From Anaerolineae bacterium (GTDB lineage: Bacteria > Chloroflexota > Anaerolineae > Anaerolineales > Anaerolineaceae), in the NCBI GenBank assembly GCA_013178295.1, contig JABLWW010000006.1, positions 90,141 to 154,140 of the forward strand: a DNA stretch of 64,000 bases, given 5' to 3'. Shown here in pieces: positions 35,674 through 44,216 of the stretch; positions within the stretch are counted from its first letter, which is position 1; the number at the start of each line of letters is the position of its first letter. The position numbers and the translations under genes are program-made. The notes beneath the pieces were generated by a model. The model ran no database searches and was not told where the DNA came from. It was given only the letters and a program-made list of their open reading frames with translations.

Positions 35674-36416
35674 CATTTTGCCGAGACCTGCGCCCAGATT
35701 TCGCCCCAGCGCACTTCAAGGTGGTCTATGCTCAAACCAGCTTCGCCCATTTCCGTCTGGAAGGACTCGAGGGTGTATTCCGTTTCATGTGTGGGATCCA
35801 GTCGCCATTCCACGCCCAGCTCCTGCTTGAGCGGAACGCGCCACTCGCGCTCAAACAACGGAACACGGATCAGGATGCGCTGCGCTTTGGTGATGCCCTG
35901 TACCTGCCCTAAAAATTGCGGACGGTCTGGCAGATGTTCAAGGACATTAGAAAGGATGACAACGTCAAATCGTTCTTGCGGCAGGTCGCTGAGCGCATTG
36001 CCTGCAATATAACGTATTCGCGGGTGGCTGAATTGTCGGCGTGCGGCGGCGATATTCTCTTCTGATATATCAATACCTGTTACCCTGGCGCCGGTTTTCT
36101 CGGCAATATCATAGTCCACTGCGCCGTTCCCACAGCCAATATCCAGGACGCTGTCTCCTGGCGCGATACGCCCAATGAAAAAATCGTGGTAGCGTAGATG
36201 GCGGTGTTTGGTGTGCACCCCTTTGCCGTACACAATAGATTTTTGCCCTTGCAGACTGTAGAGAAAAGCATCCAGGCGGAACAAAAACCGCAGTGCCTCA
36301 TCCGGCGGCAGGGAATCGGCGCGCTGAGTAACGATGCTTTTGAGCAGGATTTCTGCATCGCGGGTGGAGAGCCTGTTTGTGATCCCCCCAATTGCCTTTA
36401 GCAGAAATTGTTTCAT
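35670..36416 (-). CDS. Class I SAM-dependent methyltransferase
   Basis: The 248-residue protein has motif I GDSVLDIGCGNGAVDYDIAE (87-105), TGIDISEENIAAARRQF and VVILSNVLEHLPDRPQFLG. The N-terminus carries a helical extension (FLLKAIGGITNRLSTRDAEI). Its stop codon overlaps the stop of the convergent membrane-protein gene (TTAG at 35670-35673), leaving no room for a terminator between them. It overlaps the upstream GT4 as ATGA. Role in glycan methylation is inferred. Confidence 0.82.
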   Translation of the reverse strand: MKQFLLKAIGGITNRLSTRDAEILLKSIVTQRADSLPPDEALRFLFRLDAFLYSLQGQKSIVYGKGVHTKHRHLRYHDFFIGRIAPGDSVLDIGCGNGAVDYDIAEKTGARVTGIDISEENIAAARRQFSHPRIRYIAGNALSDLPQERFDVVILSNVLEHLPDRPQFLGQVQGITKAQRILIRVPLFEREWRVPLKQELGVEWRLDPTHETEYTLESFQTEMGEAGLSIDHLEVRWGEIWAQVSAKC

Positions 36417-37576
36417 GCTGCTACCTTGCGATACACTTCTATTTCCAGCTCCAATACCTGATCGAGGGCAAAGTGTGCCAGCGCATACTGTCGCGCCTGA
36501 CTACCCAGCCGTTTGCGTAACCCGGCATCGGAAAGCAGAGCGGTAAGAGCATCGTGGATGCTCTTTGCATCTGTCTCACACAGCCATCCGTTCTCACCGT
36601 GCGTAATAATTTCCCGTATTCCTGGGGAGTTTGCGCCAATCACTGCTGCGCCGCACGACATCGCTTCAATGAGCGTTTTCGGGTGCCCCTCGTACAGCGA
36701 GGGGAGGATAAAAACATCTGTGCTGTTGATCACATCGGGAAGCTGACGGTGCGGCAGGTTTCCCAAAAACTGCACATCCAGATTATTCTCCTGGACGTAG
36801 GCTTGCATGGCTTCTTTGAGCGAGCCGTTACCGACGACAAGCAATTGCGCGCCGCTTCCTTTGATCGCCTCTAGCAGGGCAAGAGGGTTCTTTTGTGCTT
36901 CCAGCCTGCCAATGAAACAAATTCTTTGGCGGGTGGCGGGAGGTCTTTCCATCTCTTGCGGCTGGAAAATATCCGTTTCAACATAGTTGGGGATAACAGT
37001 AATGCTCTCTGGGTGGATGTTATAGCGTTTCTGAATGGACGCAGACATTATGGGGGTCGTAACGATAATATGGTCGGCAGCGGTGAAAACGCTTTTCTCC
37101 AATTGGGCTGCGCGGGCTGCCTCTGGGCTGTTTGCGCCGCAGCGCTGCTCTTCAAATTCAGAAAAAAGGTATCCGCAGCGGGCGATAAAGGGTTTGCCAG
37201 CGTTCTGGGCAGCCCGAAGGGCTACCTCGGCGCCCTGCACCTGGTTGCTTTTGTAAATGACCTTCCCAGACCATTGACGAGCAAAAAGCTGGGTGAGCAT
37301 AAACGTGTACCAGCGCAGCGGAAGCCGCCGCCGGTTGCAAAGAATATCAATCCCGTGCAGTTTGTCGCGGTGACGTAGATCACGCATGTCTCCGTAAGTA
37401 ACAAACGTTATGCGGCGCAGCATGGGGCACAGCGAGCGGTAAAGCGCTGCCTCGCGTTCCAGCATACCGACCTCTGCCCAGGTATTCAGAGAGACGCCGC
37501 GGGTGAAAAACAGTACCAGATGGATTTCGGAGAGAAAGTCAGTACCAGTCAAGGTTAATATTGTGCCGCCTTTCAC
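36413..37576 (-). CDS. GT4 glycosyltransferase
   Basis: The 387-residue GT-B enzyme has IHLVLFFTRGVSLNTWAEVG near the start (in place of the usual GGxE loop), then RICFIGRLEAQKNPLALLEAI and the donor motif of GHPKTLIEAMSCGAAVIGAN. The start is uncertain: GTG 37576 overlaps the upstream FkbM gene by 38 bases and has no ribosome site; a TTG at 37555 is an alternative. Both keep the whole catalytic region. It should add a sugar in the cytoplasm. Confidence 0.8.
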   Translation of the reverse strand: MKGGTILTLTGTDFLSEIHLVLFFTRGVSLNTWAEVGMLEREAALYRSLCPMLRRITFVTYGDMRDLRHRDKLHGIDILCNRRRLPLRWYTFMLTQLFARQWSGKVIYKSNQVQGAEVALRAAQNAGKPFIARCGYLFSEFEEQRCGANSPEAARAAQLEKSVFTAADHIIVTTPIMSASIQKRYNIHPESITVIPNYVETDIFQPQEMERPPATRQRICFIGRLEAQKNPLALLEAIKGSGAQLLVVGNGSLKEAMQAYVQENNLDVQFLGNLPHRQLPDVINSTDVFILPSLYEGHPKTLIEAMSCGAAVIGANSPGIREIITHGENGWLCETDAKSIHDALTALLSDAGLRKRLGSQARQYALAHFALDQVLELEIEVYRKVAA

Positions 37577-38201
37577 GTTGAATGCGGAGTCGCAGGGCGT
37601 CAGTTTCCTCTTTCAGCTCAGGAATACGCTGGTCATGTGTCTCAACAAGCAGATGACGGATGTGTTGGATAGCTCCGCTGTCGATCAAATGATTCACAAT
37701 GGGACATTCAATACCCTCCACGTCCATTTTTAACACTTTGACATCTTGCTGGAGATGAAGGATGAATTGTGCCAGGTCAATTAATTCAATCTCAACAAAG
37801 TTTTGCGGGTTGATGTTCCTTTTGAAAACCAGCAGCGATGAGGCGGTTGACCACTTGACAGGGTCTTCTGCGGCTTGTTTATGCAGATAGAGTCGGCTTG
37901 CCCCATTGTGGGTGTGCACGCCCTTATTGATTAATTGCACGTTCGGATACTGCGCCAGACGTTCACAGAGCACCTGATAGGCATAAGGGTTAGGTTCAAA
38001 GGCGAATACCTGTGCCCCCGACATTGCCATCACTTCCGTGATTTCACCAACCCCAGCGCCGCAGTCAATGGCGATGTCGCCCGGCTTTAGCCGCTGCGAT
38101 TTGATAAACTCTTTAAAAGGCTGAAAGTCTTCTTTTTCCTTTGGCAGCCTGGATGGTGTGCTGAAAGTAGACACAAGCTTTGCCAGCCAGCGCTTTGTCA
38201 T
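37539..38201 (-). CDS. FkbM-family methyltransferase
   Basis: The 220-residue protein has the FkbM pattern: GDIAIDCGAGVGEITEVMA, VFAFEPNPYAYQVLCERL, INKGVHTHNGASRLYLHK, and DVKVLKMDVEGIECPIVNHL, which is the diagnostic late motif (KMDVEGxE). FkbM enzymes are O-methyltransferases often found in glycan and secondary-metabolite loci. It overlaps the upstream GT4 by ATGA (38198-38201). A sugar hydroxyl is the likely target. Confidence 0.87.
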   Translation of the reverse strand: MTKRWLAKLVSTFSTPSRLPKEKEDFQPFKEFIKSQRLKPGDIAIDCGAGVGEITEVMAMSGAQVFAFEPNPYAYQVLCERLAQYPNVQLINKGVHTHNGASRLYLHKQAAEDPVKWSTASSLLVFKRNINPQNFVEIELIDLAQFILHLQQDVKVLKMDVEGIECPIVNHLIDSGAIQHIRHLLVETHDQRIPELKEETDALRLRIQRERRHNINLDWY

Positions 38202-39325
38202 GAAGAAAAGCCGCCTCTCCTCAAAATATTTTGAGCCCGGTGCTCAAAGGAGAGGGCCTCGGCTTTGCGCAGCGCCTGATTGACAAGTCTCTGTGCGTAA
38301 CTGCGGTCATGAACAACCCGGCGGATACCCTCTGCCATTGCGTTGGGGTCATCGGGGGCGATAAAGTGAACTTCCTGATCGCTGACCAGTTTTCTCACTG
38401 CGGGGATATCTGTCGCTATGACCGGCGTGCCCGAAGCAAGGTACTCTCCTAATTTGAGCGGGCACATCCATGTCGCTCTTGGGTGGTGCTGGGAATAGGG
38501 CAGCAGCAACGCATCTGCATACCACTGAAAGGGCGGCACTTCTTTTTGCGGTTTAAGCCCGTAAAAGGTGATGTTGTTCAATCCTAGGCGCGCGGCAGTA
38601 TTTTGATGGCGTTGGATATCCTCATCCCAACCACCCACAAAATGAAAGTGCGCTTCAGGTAAAAGCGCTGCTGCCTGCAAAACAGTGGGTATCCCATTGA
38701 CGTCATATAGATGCCCTGCATGAACAACGTTAATCTTGGCTTTTGTGTTGAATGGGCAAGGGGGTAACTCCTCTGGCTTTGCGTAGAGTGGGAAATCCAC
38801 ACCGTTGGGGAGCACAAACAGTTTTTCCTTTGGCACCCCTAGGCTTTGATAGTGATTTGCCAGTTCATCTGACATGGTTACCCACAGCCGCAACGCTTTG
38901 TGTTTCCGGGTAGCTTCAATAAGTTTAAAAAATTCAGGGGTGCTCACCTGTTTATCGGCGTGGCTTTCGGCAATGGTTGGGATGCCAAGCTTGCTGCTAA
39001 GATAGGGAAAAATATAACTGCGTGCGTAAATGACATCCGGGCGCAAAAGCAGCATGTACGGCAGACTGGCGCGTGCAAATCCCCAATGTTCATCTACACG
39101 GTATCTATCCAGGAGTTTTAAGGGCAGCTGAATCCAACGCATTGGGTATTTCAACCCGTAGATTTCTGCCAGCTCTTGGGGAGATAGGGCGCCTTTTTGC
39201 GATTGGCGGCAGATAAAGGTGACCTGGTGCCCAAGACTGGCAAACCCCTGCGCATTTTTCACCGGGTTGATGACGCTGGCAAATTGGGAACCTGCTTCAA
39301 ATCCGCTGGCGGCTAGTATACGCAT
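38198..39325 (-). CDS. GT4 glycosyltransferase
   Basis: The 375-residue enzyme opens RILAASGFEAGSQFASV and continues with FICRQSQKGALSPQELAEIYG, KLFVLPNGVDFPLYAK, and the donor-site region LPYSQHHPRATWMCPLKLGEYLASGTPVIATD, with a conserved Glu in LGEYLASG. ATG 39325 is used because AGAGGAAA lies just before it; a longer frame runs into the upstream membrane gene. It belongs to the GT4 group with a shorter N-terminus. Acceptor unknown. Confidence 0.82.
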   Translation of the reverse strand: MRILAASGFEAGSQFASVINPVKNAQGFASLGHQVTFICRQSQKGALSPQELAEIYGLKYPMRWIQLPLKLLDRYRVDEHWGFARASLPYMLLLRPDVIYARSYIFPYLSSKLGIPTIAESHADKQVSTPEFFKLIEATRKHKALRLWVTMSDELANHYQSLGVPKEKLFVLPNGVDFPLYAKPEELPPCPFNTKAKINVVHAGHLYDVNGIPTVLQAAALLPEAHFHFVGGWDEDIQRHQNTAARLGLNNITFYGLKPQKEVPPFQWYADALLLPYSQHHPRATWMCPLKLGEYLASGTPVIATDIPAVRKLVSDQEVHFIAPDDPNAMAEGIRRVVHDRSYAQRLVNQALRKAEALSFEHRAQNILRRGGFSS

Positions 39326-39335
39326 CTGTTTTCCT

Positions 39336-41264
39336 CTACTTCGATACCACGTCCCACTTGTGAGTTGTGCGCTGGCGGCATACTTGATGGTTGTCTTCAA
39401 ACGGAAAATCGTAATCGAGACGATAGACTACAAAATTGTCTTCTTCAAACAAGATGACGGGGTGTACCCAATTGGGGGGTGATATTGATTCTAACTGACT
39501 TTTTTCTGCCAGAATGTATTTGAATCCACTTTCATAAATCTTCTGCCAGTGGAGATCACCCGTATTCAGGTCGGCGAAAGTGCTGAGACTTTCAGCGCAT
39601 TGTAACAAATCGGAACGCAACCAGTAAGAGTGTGGAATACCCATCAAAACGCGCTCGCCTGCTTTGGCATGTTGATTGAGAGACACCTGGGCGCGGCAAG
39701 CCCCGCCATAGAGGTGACACTTTGGGAGTCCCCCGCGCAGGTAAGTCAGTGTTTTTCCCGGAAAGAAAATGGGATGATTTCCCAAGGTCGTGGACGAGAG
39801 CGAAACCGAGACCAGGGTGATTAATGCGCACCCTAAAACTCCTCTGCTGAGCAAACGTGATGTTCCCGAATGTAAGCTGATGTGTTCGGCTGCTCTGGCT
39901 GGCAGCAGTGAAAAGAGCAGAAGGGTTGCCATGAGATAACGCGGTTCGATGTAACCCGGATACAATATGACCCATATCATCATTCCAAGCGCCGCGGCGA
40001 GAGTTACACCGACCAGCGGACTGCTGAACCATGGGCGGGTTTTGGGCAGCAAAAACCCAAGCGGCAAAAAACCAAGGATCAACGGTGAGAGATTACCAAG
40101 CTGAACCCTGTAACGATCATAGCTGCCAAAGGTTAATTCAATGAGGTAGGTCAGGTAAATGCGCTTTGGGATGAAGCCGTCTAGAACTGAAGCGTTCCAT
40201 CCCCAACCGCGTGCATCGCTGCCTGTGGCAAAAGGATTGCCAAGCAGTACTCCATTCTTAACCAAATGAATGGCGATCGCAAGCACTGCCCATAAAGCAA
40301 AGGTGATCAATGTCTTGCCCAAAGGCAGCATCCATGATCGCAAAAAAGGTTTTTCTCTTTCATTATGGCTCATTTGAATGTGTTGCCAGACCAGCAGAAA
40401 GGCAATAGCAGGCAAGAAAGATACGACATAGCTCAATTTGGACACAAGCGCAAACCCGCAGAAAAGACCTGCCAAACGTAGCCCTAGACGGATGTCCTGG
40501 AATACCCAGTAAAGTGCTGCGATGCCCAGCGCCATGGTAAAAAGGTCTGTCTTGCCCTGCATAACCCACAGCACGCATGTGGAGGTATAGATCATTGCCA
40601 GCACCAGCCATTGGGCGCGCCTTCCCAACCCCAGTCTTGCCCCAAGTGCACAGAGCAAAACAGCCCCCGCCAGCCCGGTAATCCAGGCAAACAATTGGGC
40701 AGCATCTGATAACCCCAGTGACATCAGAGCAGCGTAGTGCATTTCTCCCTGAAGCCCAAACGAGTTAACATGCGCCCCCATGAGCGGAAATGTATCCAGA
40801 TAGTGGGATGAAGCAACGATTTTTGGCAAGACCATGTAGTACAGGATGGCATCACCCTGCAGCGGCGCTGCCAGCGTGGTTACACCAGCTAGCGCCAGAT
40901 AAAGGGAAAGCACGGCAATAATTTGCCAGCCGAAAGGCTCGATTTTCAAGTCAGCCCAGAGGTTAGCCAAAGTGCGTACAGACCCTCTCAGATGGCAGAG
41001 AAGTTCCCGCGCCCCGCTGATGAAGCTGATGGTCGTTACACCAATAACAACGCCCGGCGAAAACCACCCTGCTAAAGCGATCAGCACCCAAAGATTTGCC
41101 AGCGCGCCCTGCCCAAGCAGAAAAGCGGTGGCTAGACGAGCTGCTCCCGAATGCTGCAACAGCGCTTTTGATTTGCTGTCTAACAGACGCAGCACAAAGC
41201 TGCCAAGACTTGTGCAGGCAAGGCTGTAAAAAAGGAGAATAGCAAAAATTTTGGCTGCAAGCAT
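39336..41264 (-). CDS. GT-C-like multi-span membrane protein (copy A of a tandem pair)
   Basis: The 642-residue protein has about ten membrane helices. After the fourth helix it contains AAPLQGDAILYYMVLPKIVA, with an acidic pair near a loop that in GT-C enzymes holds the catalytic Asp. A soluble C-terminal tail (about 530-642) contains PSYWLRSDLLQCAESLSTF-like elements and a short aromatic-rich end. It is a clear paralogue of the 657-residue protein at 42240-44213; an unrelated membrane protein lies between them. Probably a membrane glycosyltransferase using lipid-linked sugars. Confidence 0.72.
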   Translation of the reverse strand: MLAAKIFAILLFYSLACTSLGSFVLRLLDSKSKALLQHSGAARLATAFLLGQGALANLWVLIALAGWFSPGVVIGVTTISFISGARELLCHLRGSVRTLANLWADLKIEPFGWQIIAVLSLYLALAGVTTLAAPLQGDAILYYMVLPKIVASSHYLDTFPLMGAHVNSFGLQGEMHYAALMSLGLSDAAQLFAWITGLAGAVLLCALGARLGLGRRAQWLVLAMIYTSTCVLWVMQGKTDLFTMALGIAALYWVFQDIRLGLRLAGLFCGFALVSKLSYVVSFLPAIAFLLVWQHIQMSHNEREKPFLRSWMLPLGKTLITFALWAVLAIAIHLVKNGVLLGNPFATGSDARGWGWNASVLDGFIPKRIYLTYLIELTFGSYDRYRVQLGNLSPLILGFLPLGFLLPKTRPWFSSPLVGVTLAAALGMMIWVILYPGYIEPRYLMATLLLFSLLPARAAEHISLHSGTSRLLSRGVLGCALITLVSVSLSSTTLGNHPIFFPGKTLTYLRGGLPKCHLYGGACRAQVSLNQHAKAGERVLMGIPHSYWLRSDLLQCAESLSTFADLNTGDLHWQKIYESGFKYILAEKSQLESISPPNWVHPVILFEEDNFVVYRLDYDFPFEDNHQVCRQRTTHKWDVVSK

Positions 41265-41287
41265 CTTGCGGCGGTTAAGAGATCAGG

Positions 41288-42220
41288 TTAGAAACGCGGA
41301 TAGGGATTGAAGATATACGCTAACCATTGGCGAAATGGTTCTAATGTGTCTGCCAGCCCAAAGCGCGCCATGATGATCCAGAATTCCTGTGGGCCCCAAC
41401 GGATTAGAAAGACAAACGTGATGACTGCCATCCACAAAAACAGCGCGGTTTGCACCAACTGCCCTTTGCGTTCCAACCACCAAATGAGCGCAAAACAAAG
41501 GGTTGCCAGAGTGAAAATATCTGCCAGGACAGCAGCGAGCGCCATTACCTGCCAGATGGGGCGCGGCTGCCCCCAGGATGAGCCTGGCAGGTGAATCAGC
41601 TTTGTTTCCTCGCGTGGATAGTAGAGGTCAACAGTTTGCGGCTTTCCGTCCCATGTGATTTTGGCAATCCCTGATTTGGGTCCCATGCGAAATGTGATGT
41701 CTATGCCCCCCATAAATTCGCTTTGATATTCAAGCCGGTCGCCAGCCTGCCAGCCCAGAACACTGACTTCGCTGACGTTCCAGGCGCCTGTAAGCTGCAG
41801 GTCTGCTGGAGATAATATTTTCCCGTCGGGAAGCCTGATTTGAGTGATCTCAACTTCTATTCCTTGGGCTTCAGGGCTTATCTTGCCACTCACTTCAATG
41901 ATGAGCGTGTGTGTTGTTGGAAAAGGGGGTGTTTTTTCTGGAATGAAGATAAAAATTAATACAAGCAGAACCACAGCAAAGAGCTGAAATCCCCAGATAC
42001 GATTTTTGTTTCCCTGCAATCCGAGTTGGACGATTTTGCGGGAAAACAAAAAGAACACAAGCCAAAACAACGGGATGACAACAACCAAAAGCAGGACTTT
42101 GTTTTTCTCTCTCTGGACGAAAAATCCGAAGACGTGAACCAGAAATGAATATCCCCATGCGCTTCCAATGAGGATACTTAAGGGAATCAAAGGATTTTTG
42201 AAGTAAGTTCTTTTCATCAC
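41288..42220 (-). CDS. Membrane protein with central extracytoplasmic domain, unknown function
   Basis: The 310-residue protein has two to three N-terminal membrane helices (about 12-105), a soluble beta-rich central domain (about 110-215, VSGKISPEAQGIEVEITQIRL, WDGKPQTVDLYYPREETK), and two to three C-terminal helices (about 222-290). No catalytic motif is visible. It sits between two paralogous GT-C-like genes with short gaps (23 and 19 bases), so it may be their partner. I do not recognise the family. Confidence 0.65.
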   Translation of the reverse strand: MMKRTYFKNPLIPLSILIGSAWGYSFLVHVFGFFVQREKNKVLLLVVVIPLFWLVFFLFSRKIVQLGLQGNKNRIWGFQLFAVVLLVLIFIFIPEKTPPFPTTHTLIIEVSGKISPEAQGIEVEITQIRLPDGKILSPADLQLTGAWNVSEVSVLGWQAGDRLEYQSEFMGGIDITFRMGPKSGIAKITWDGKPQTVDLYYPREETKLIHLPGSSWGQPRPIWQVMALAAVLADIFTLATLCFALIWWLERKGQLVQTALFLWMAVITFVFLIRWGPQEFWIIMARFGLADTLEPFRQWLAYIFNPYPRF

Positions 42221-42239
42221 TTCTTAGCCTGTTGGTTAT

Positions 42240-44213
42240 CTACTGGGGGAGATGCAATCGGAAGATGTCCCATGCAGGGGGGCGTACTTGTTCACATGCC
42301 CATTGCGCAGCTGTTGGGGGATCAATATAGTCTAGACGATAAATTTCCATGTACTCCTCGTGGGCAATACGCGTGGTTTGTACCCAGCTGGGGGGCTGAA
42401 GGTTTTCCAAACTGCCAGCTAACCTGTTCTTATCAATGATCAGATAACTAAAACCCTCTTCGAAGATGGCATTCCAGAGCATTTGCACTTTGCCGGTGCT
42501 GTCCTGCGTGATATAAGCCGTCAACGGCTTGTCTGATGCGCATTGCTGCAGGTCTGGTCTAAGCCAGTAAGTTACATCGGTGTCCATTAAAACCCGGCTG
42601 CCCGCTTTGGCTTGCTGATTCAATACGGTGAAAACCTGACAGTGTGCGCCGCCCAGCTCGCACGCATCCAATCCTTTGGTCAGATACTTCCAGGTTCTTT
42701 GGGGGTAGAAACTGGGCAGGCGGTATCCCGCTGCTGTTCCCGATGCAGTTGTGTTGAGGGCGGTTGATATGAGAATAATGACAATGCTTACCATGCCGCC
42801 AATGGTTAGCAGGTGAGGAGGTCTGTCAATTTTGAATGCGTGCTCAATTGCCCGAATGGCGGGCAGCCCGATAAGAAACAATGTTGCCAAAATGTAGCGG
42901 GGCATGATATAGCCCGGAAAGATGATGACATAAAGCAGAGTTCCTATTGCGGCGGATAAAGTCAAGACTAACAACTGGCTCTCATGCCATGTCTTTGGGC
43001 GGGGCAAGAGCACTGTTAGGGGGAGAAAAGCTAGAACCCAAGGGGAGATGTTTCCAAGCTGGTCATAGTAGCGATAATCGCCAAAGGTAACCTCCACCAG
43101 GTATGTCAGATAGAGGCGGGGGGAGTAATAGCCTGTCATTTCCACATGCCATCCCTTTGGGTTGCTGTTGTAAATGAAACTCAAAGGGTTTCCCAACAAT
43201 ACGCCGTTTTTTATCAGATGTGGAATGAGTGCTATGATCATCCAAAAACCGATGATAAAAAGGGATTTTGCCAATGCCTGCATCCCCATCATTATTGCAG
43301 AGCGACTTGCTTTGATGTCGAGCATGTTTCTGTGCTGCCAGATTTCCAAAATGAGCAACCCTGGTAGCAGAGTAAGAAGATAGCTGGTTTTGGCGATTAA
43401 CGTTAACCCAGCGAACAACCCGCATAAACGCAGCTGTAACTTGCCCTTTTGAATCGCCCAATAATATGTGGCAATGCCTAGCGACATGGAAAACAAATCC
43501 GTTTTTCCCTGCGTTACCCAAAGAACAGCTGTTGAGGTAAACACCATCCCCAAAATGAGCCACTGCCCACGCCTGCCGACGCCCACGTGGCTGCCAAGCG
43601 CGCACAGCAGTAGCGCCCCAGCCAGAGCGGTAATCCATGTGAACAGACGCACCGCGTCTGCTAAACCTAATGACATGAGAGCGGCATAGTGCATTTCGCC
43701 CTGCAACCCCAACGGATAATAGATGCTTTTTCCAGGCAATAGCGAGAGACGGTGCGAGGCGGCAATGACTTTTGGCAGCGACATATAGAAATTAACTGCA
43801 TCCCCTTGTAAGCCTGCGCCGAGACAGGTGATTCCCCCCAGCGTCAGATAGCCAATTAGAAAAGCGACGATTTTCCACTCCCAACTATCCAGGATAAGGT
43901 CGCGGGCGATGTTTTCTGTTTGACGCAGCAGCGGACGCAGATAGCCCAAAACAAAAGGAATGCCTGCCAGAAAACAGACAGCCATCACGATGACAACAAC
44001 AGCAGGCGAAAACCAGCCAGCCAGGGCAACCAGAACCCAAAGGTTTGCCAAAATGCCCTGCCCGAGCAAAAAGGCTGTCAGCAGCATTGCCCAAGGCGAG
44101 AGGGAAACCTCGCGCGGGCCTTTGCCTTGCAACAGGCGGAGTATCAATCCGCCAAAGCTGATGCAGGTTAATGTATAAATGCCTATAATGACAAAAATCT
44201 TTATAGCAGGCAT
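42240..44213 (-). CDS. GT-C-like multi-span membrane protein (copy B of a tandem pair)
   Basis: The 657-residue protein shows the same layout as copy A: LAGWFSPAVVVIVMAVCFLAG, GLQGDAVNFYMSLPKVIAAS with an acidic loop residue, ALMSLGLADAVRLFTWITALAGALLLCALG, and an extracytoplasmic C-terminal domain ending SWVQTTRIAHEEYMEIYRLDY. The two copies align from end to end. It lies 3 bases downstream of a GT-B-like gene. Likely a membrane-bound sugar transferase or glycan-modifying enzyme, but the reaction is not established. Confidence 0.72.
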   Translation of the reverse strand: MPAIKIFVIIGIYTLTCISFGGLILRLLQGKGPREVSLSPWAMLLTAFLLGQGILANLWVLVALAGWFSPAVVVIVMAVCFLAGIPFVLGYLRPLLRQTENIARDLILDSWEWKIVAFLIGYLTLGGITCLGAGLQGDAVNFYMSLPKVIAASHRLSLLPGKSIYYPLGLQGEMHYAALMSLGLADAVRLFTWITALAGALLLCALGSHVGVGRRGQWLILGMVFTSTAVLWVTQGKTDLFSMSLGIATYYWAIQKGKLQLRLCGLFAGLTLIAKTSYLLTLLPGLLILEIWQHRNMLDIKASRSAIMMGMQALAKSLFIIGFWMIIALIPHLIKNGVLLGNPLSFIYNSNPKGWHVEMTGYYSPRLYLTYLVEVTFGDYRYYDQLGNISPWVLAFLPLTVLLPRPKTWHESQLLVLTLSAAIGTLLYVIIFPGYIMPRYILATLFLIGLPAIRAIEHAFKIDRPPHLLTIGGMVSIVIILISTALNTTASGTAAGYRLPSFYPQRTWKYLTKGLDACELGGAHCQVFTVLNQQAKAGSRVLMDTDVTYWLRPDLQQCASDKPLTAYITQDSTGKVQMLWNAIFEEGFSYLIIDKNRLAGSLENLQPPSWVQTTRIAHEEYMEIYRLDYIDPPTAAQWACEQVRPPAWDIFRLHLPQ

Positions 44214-44216
44214 CGT

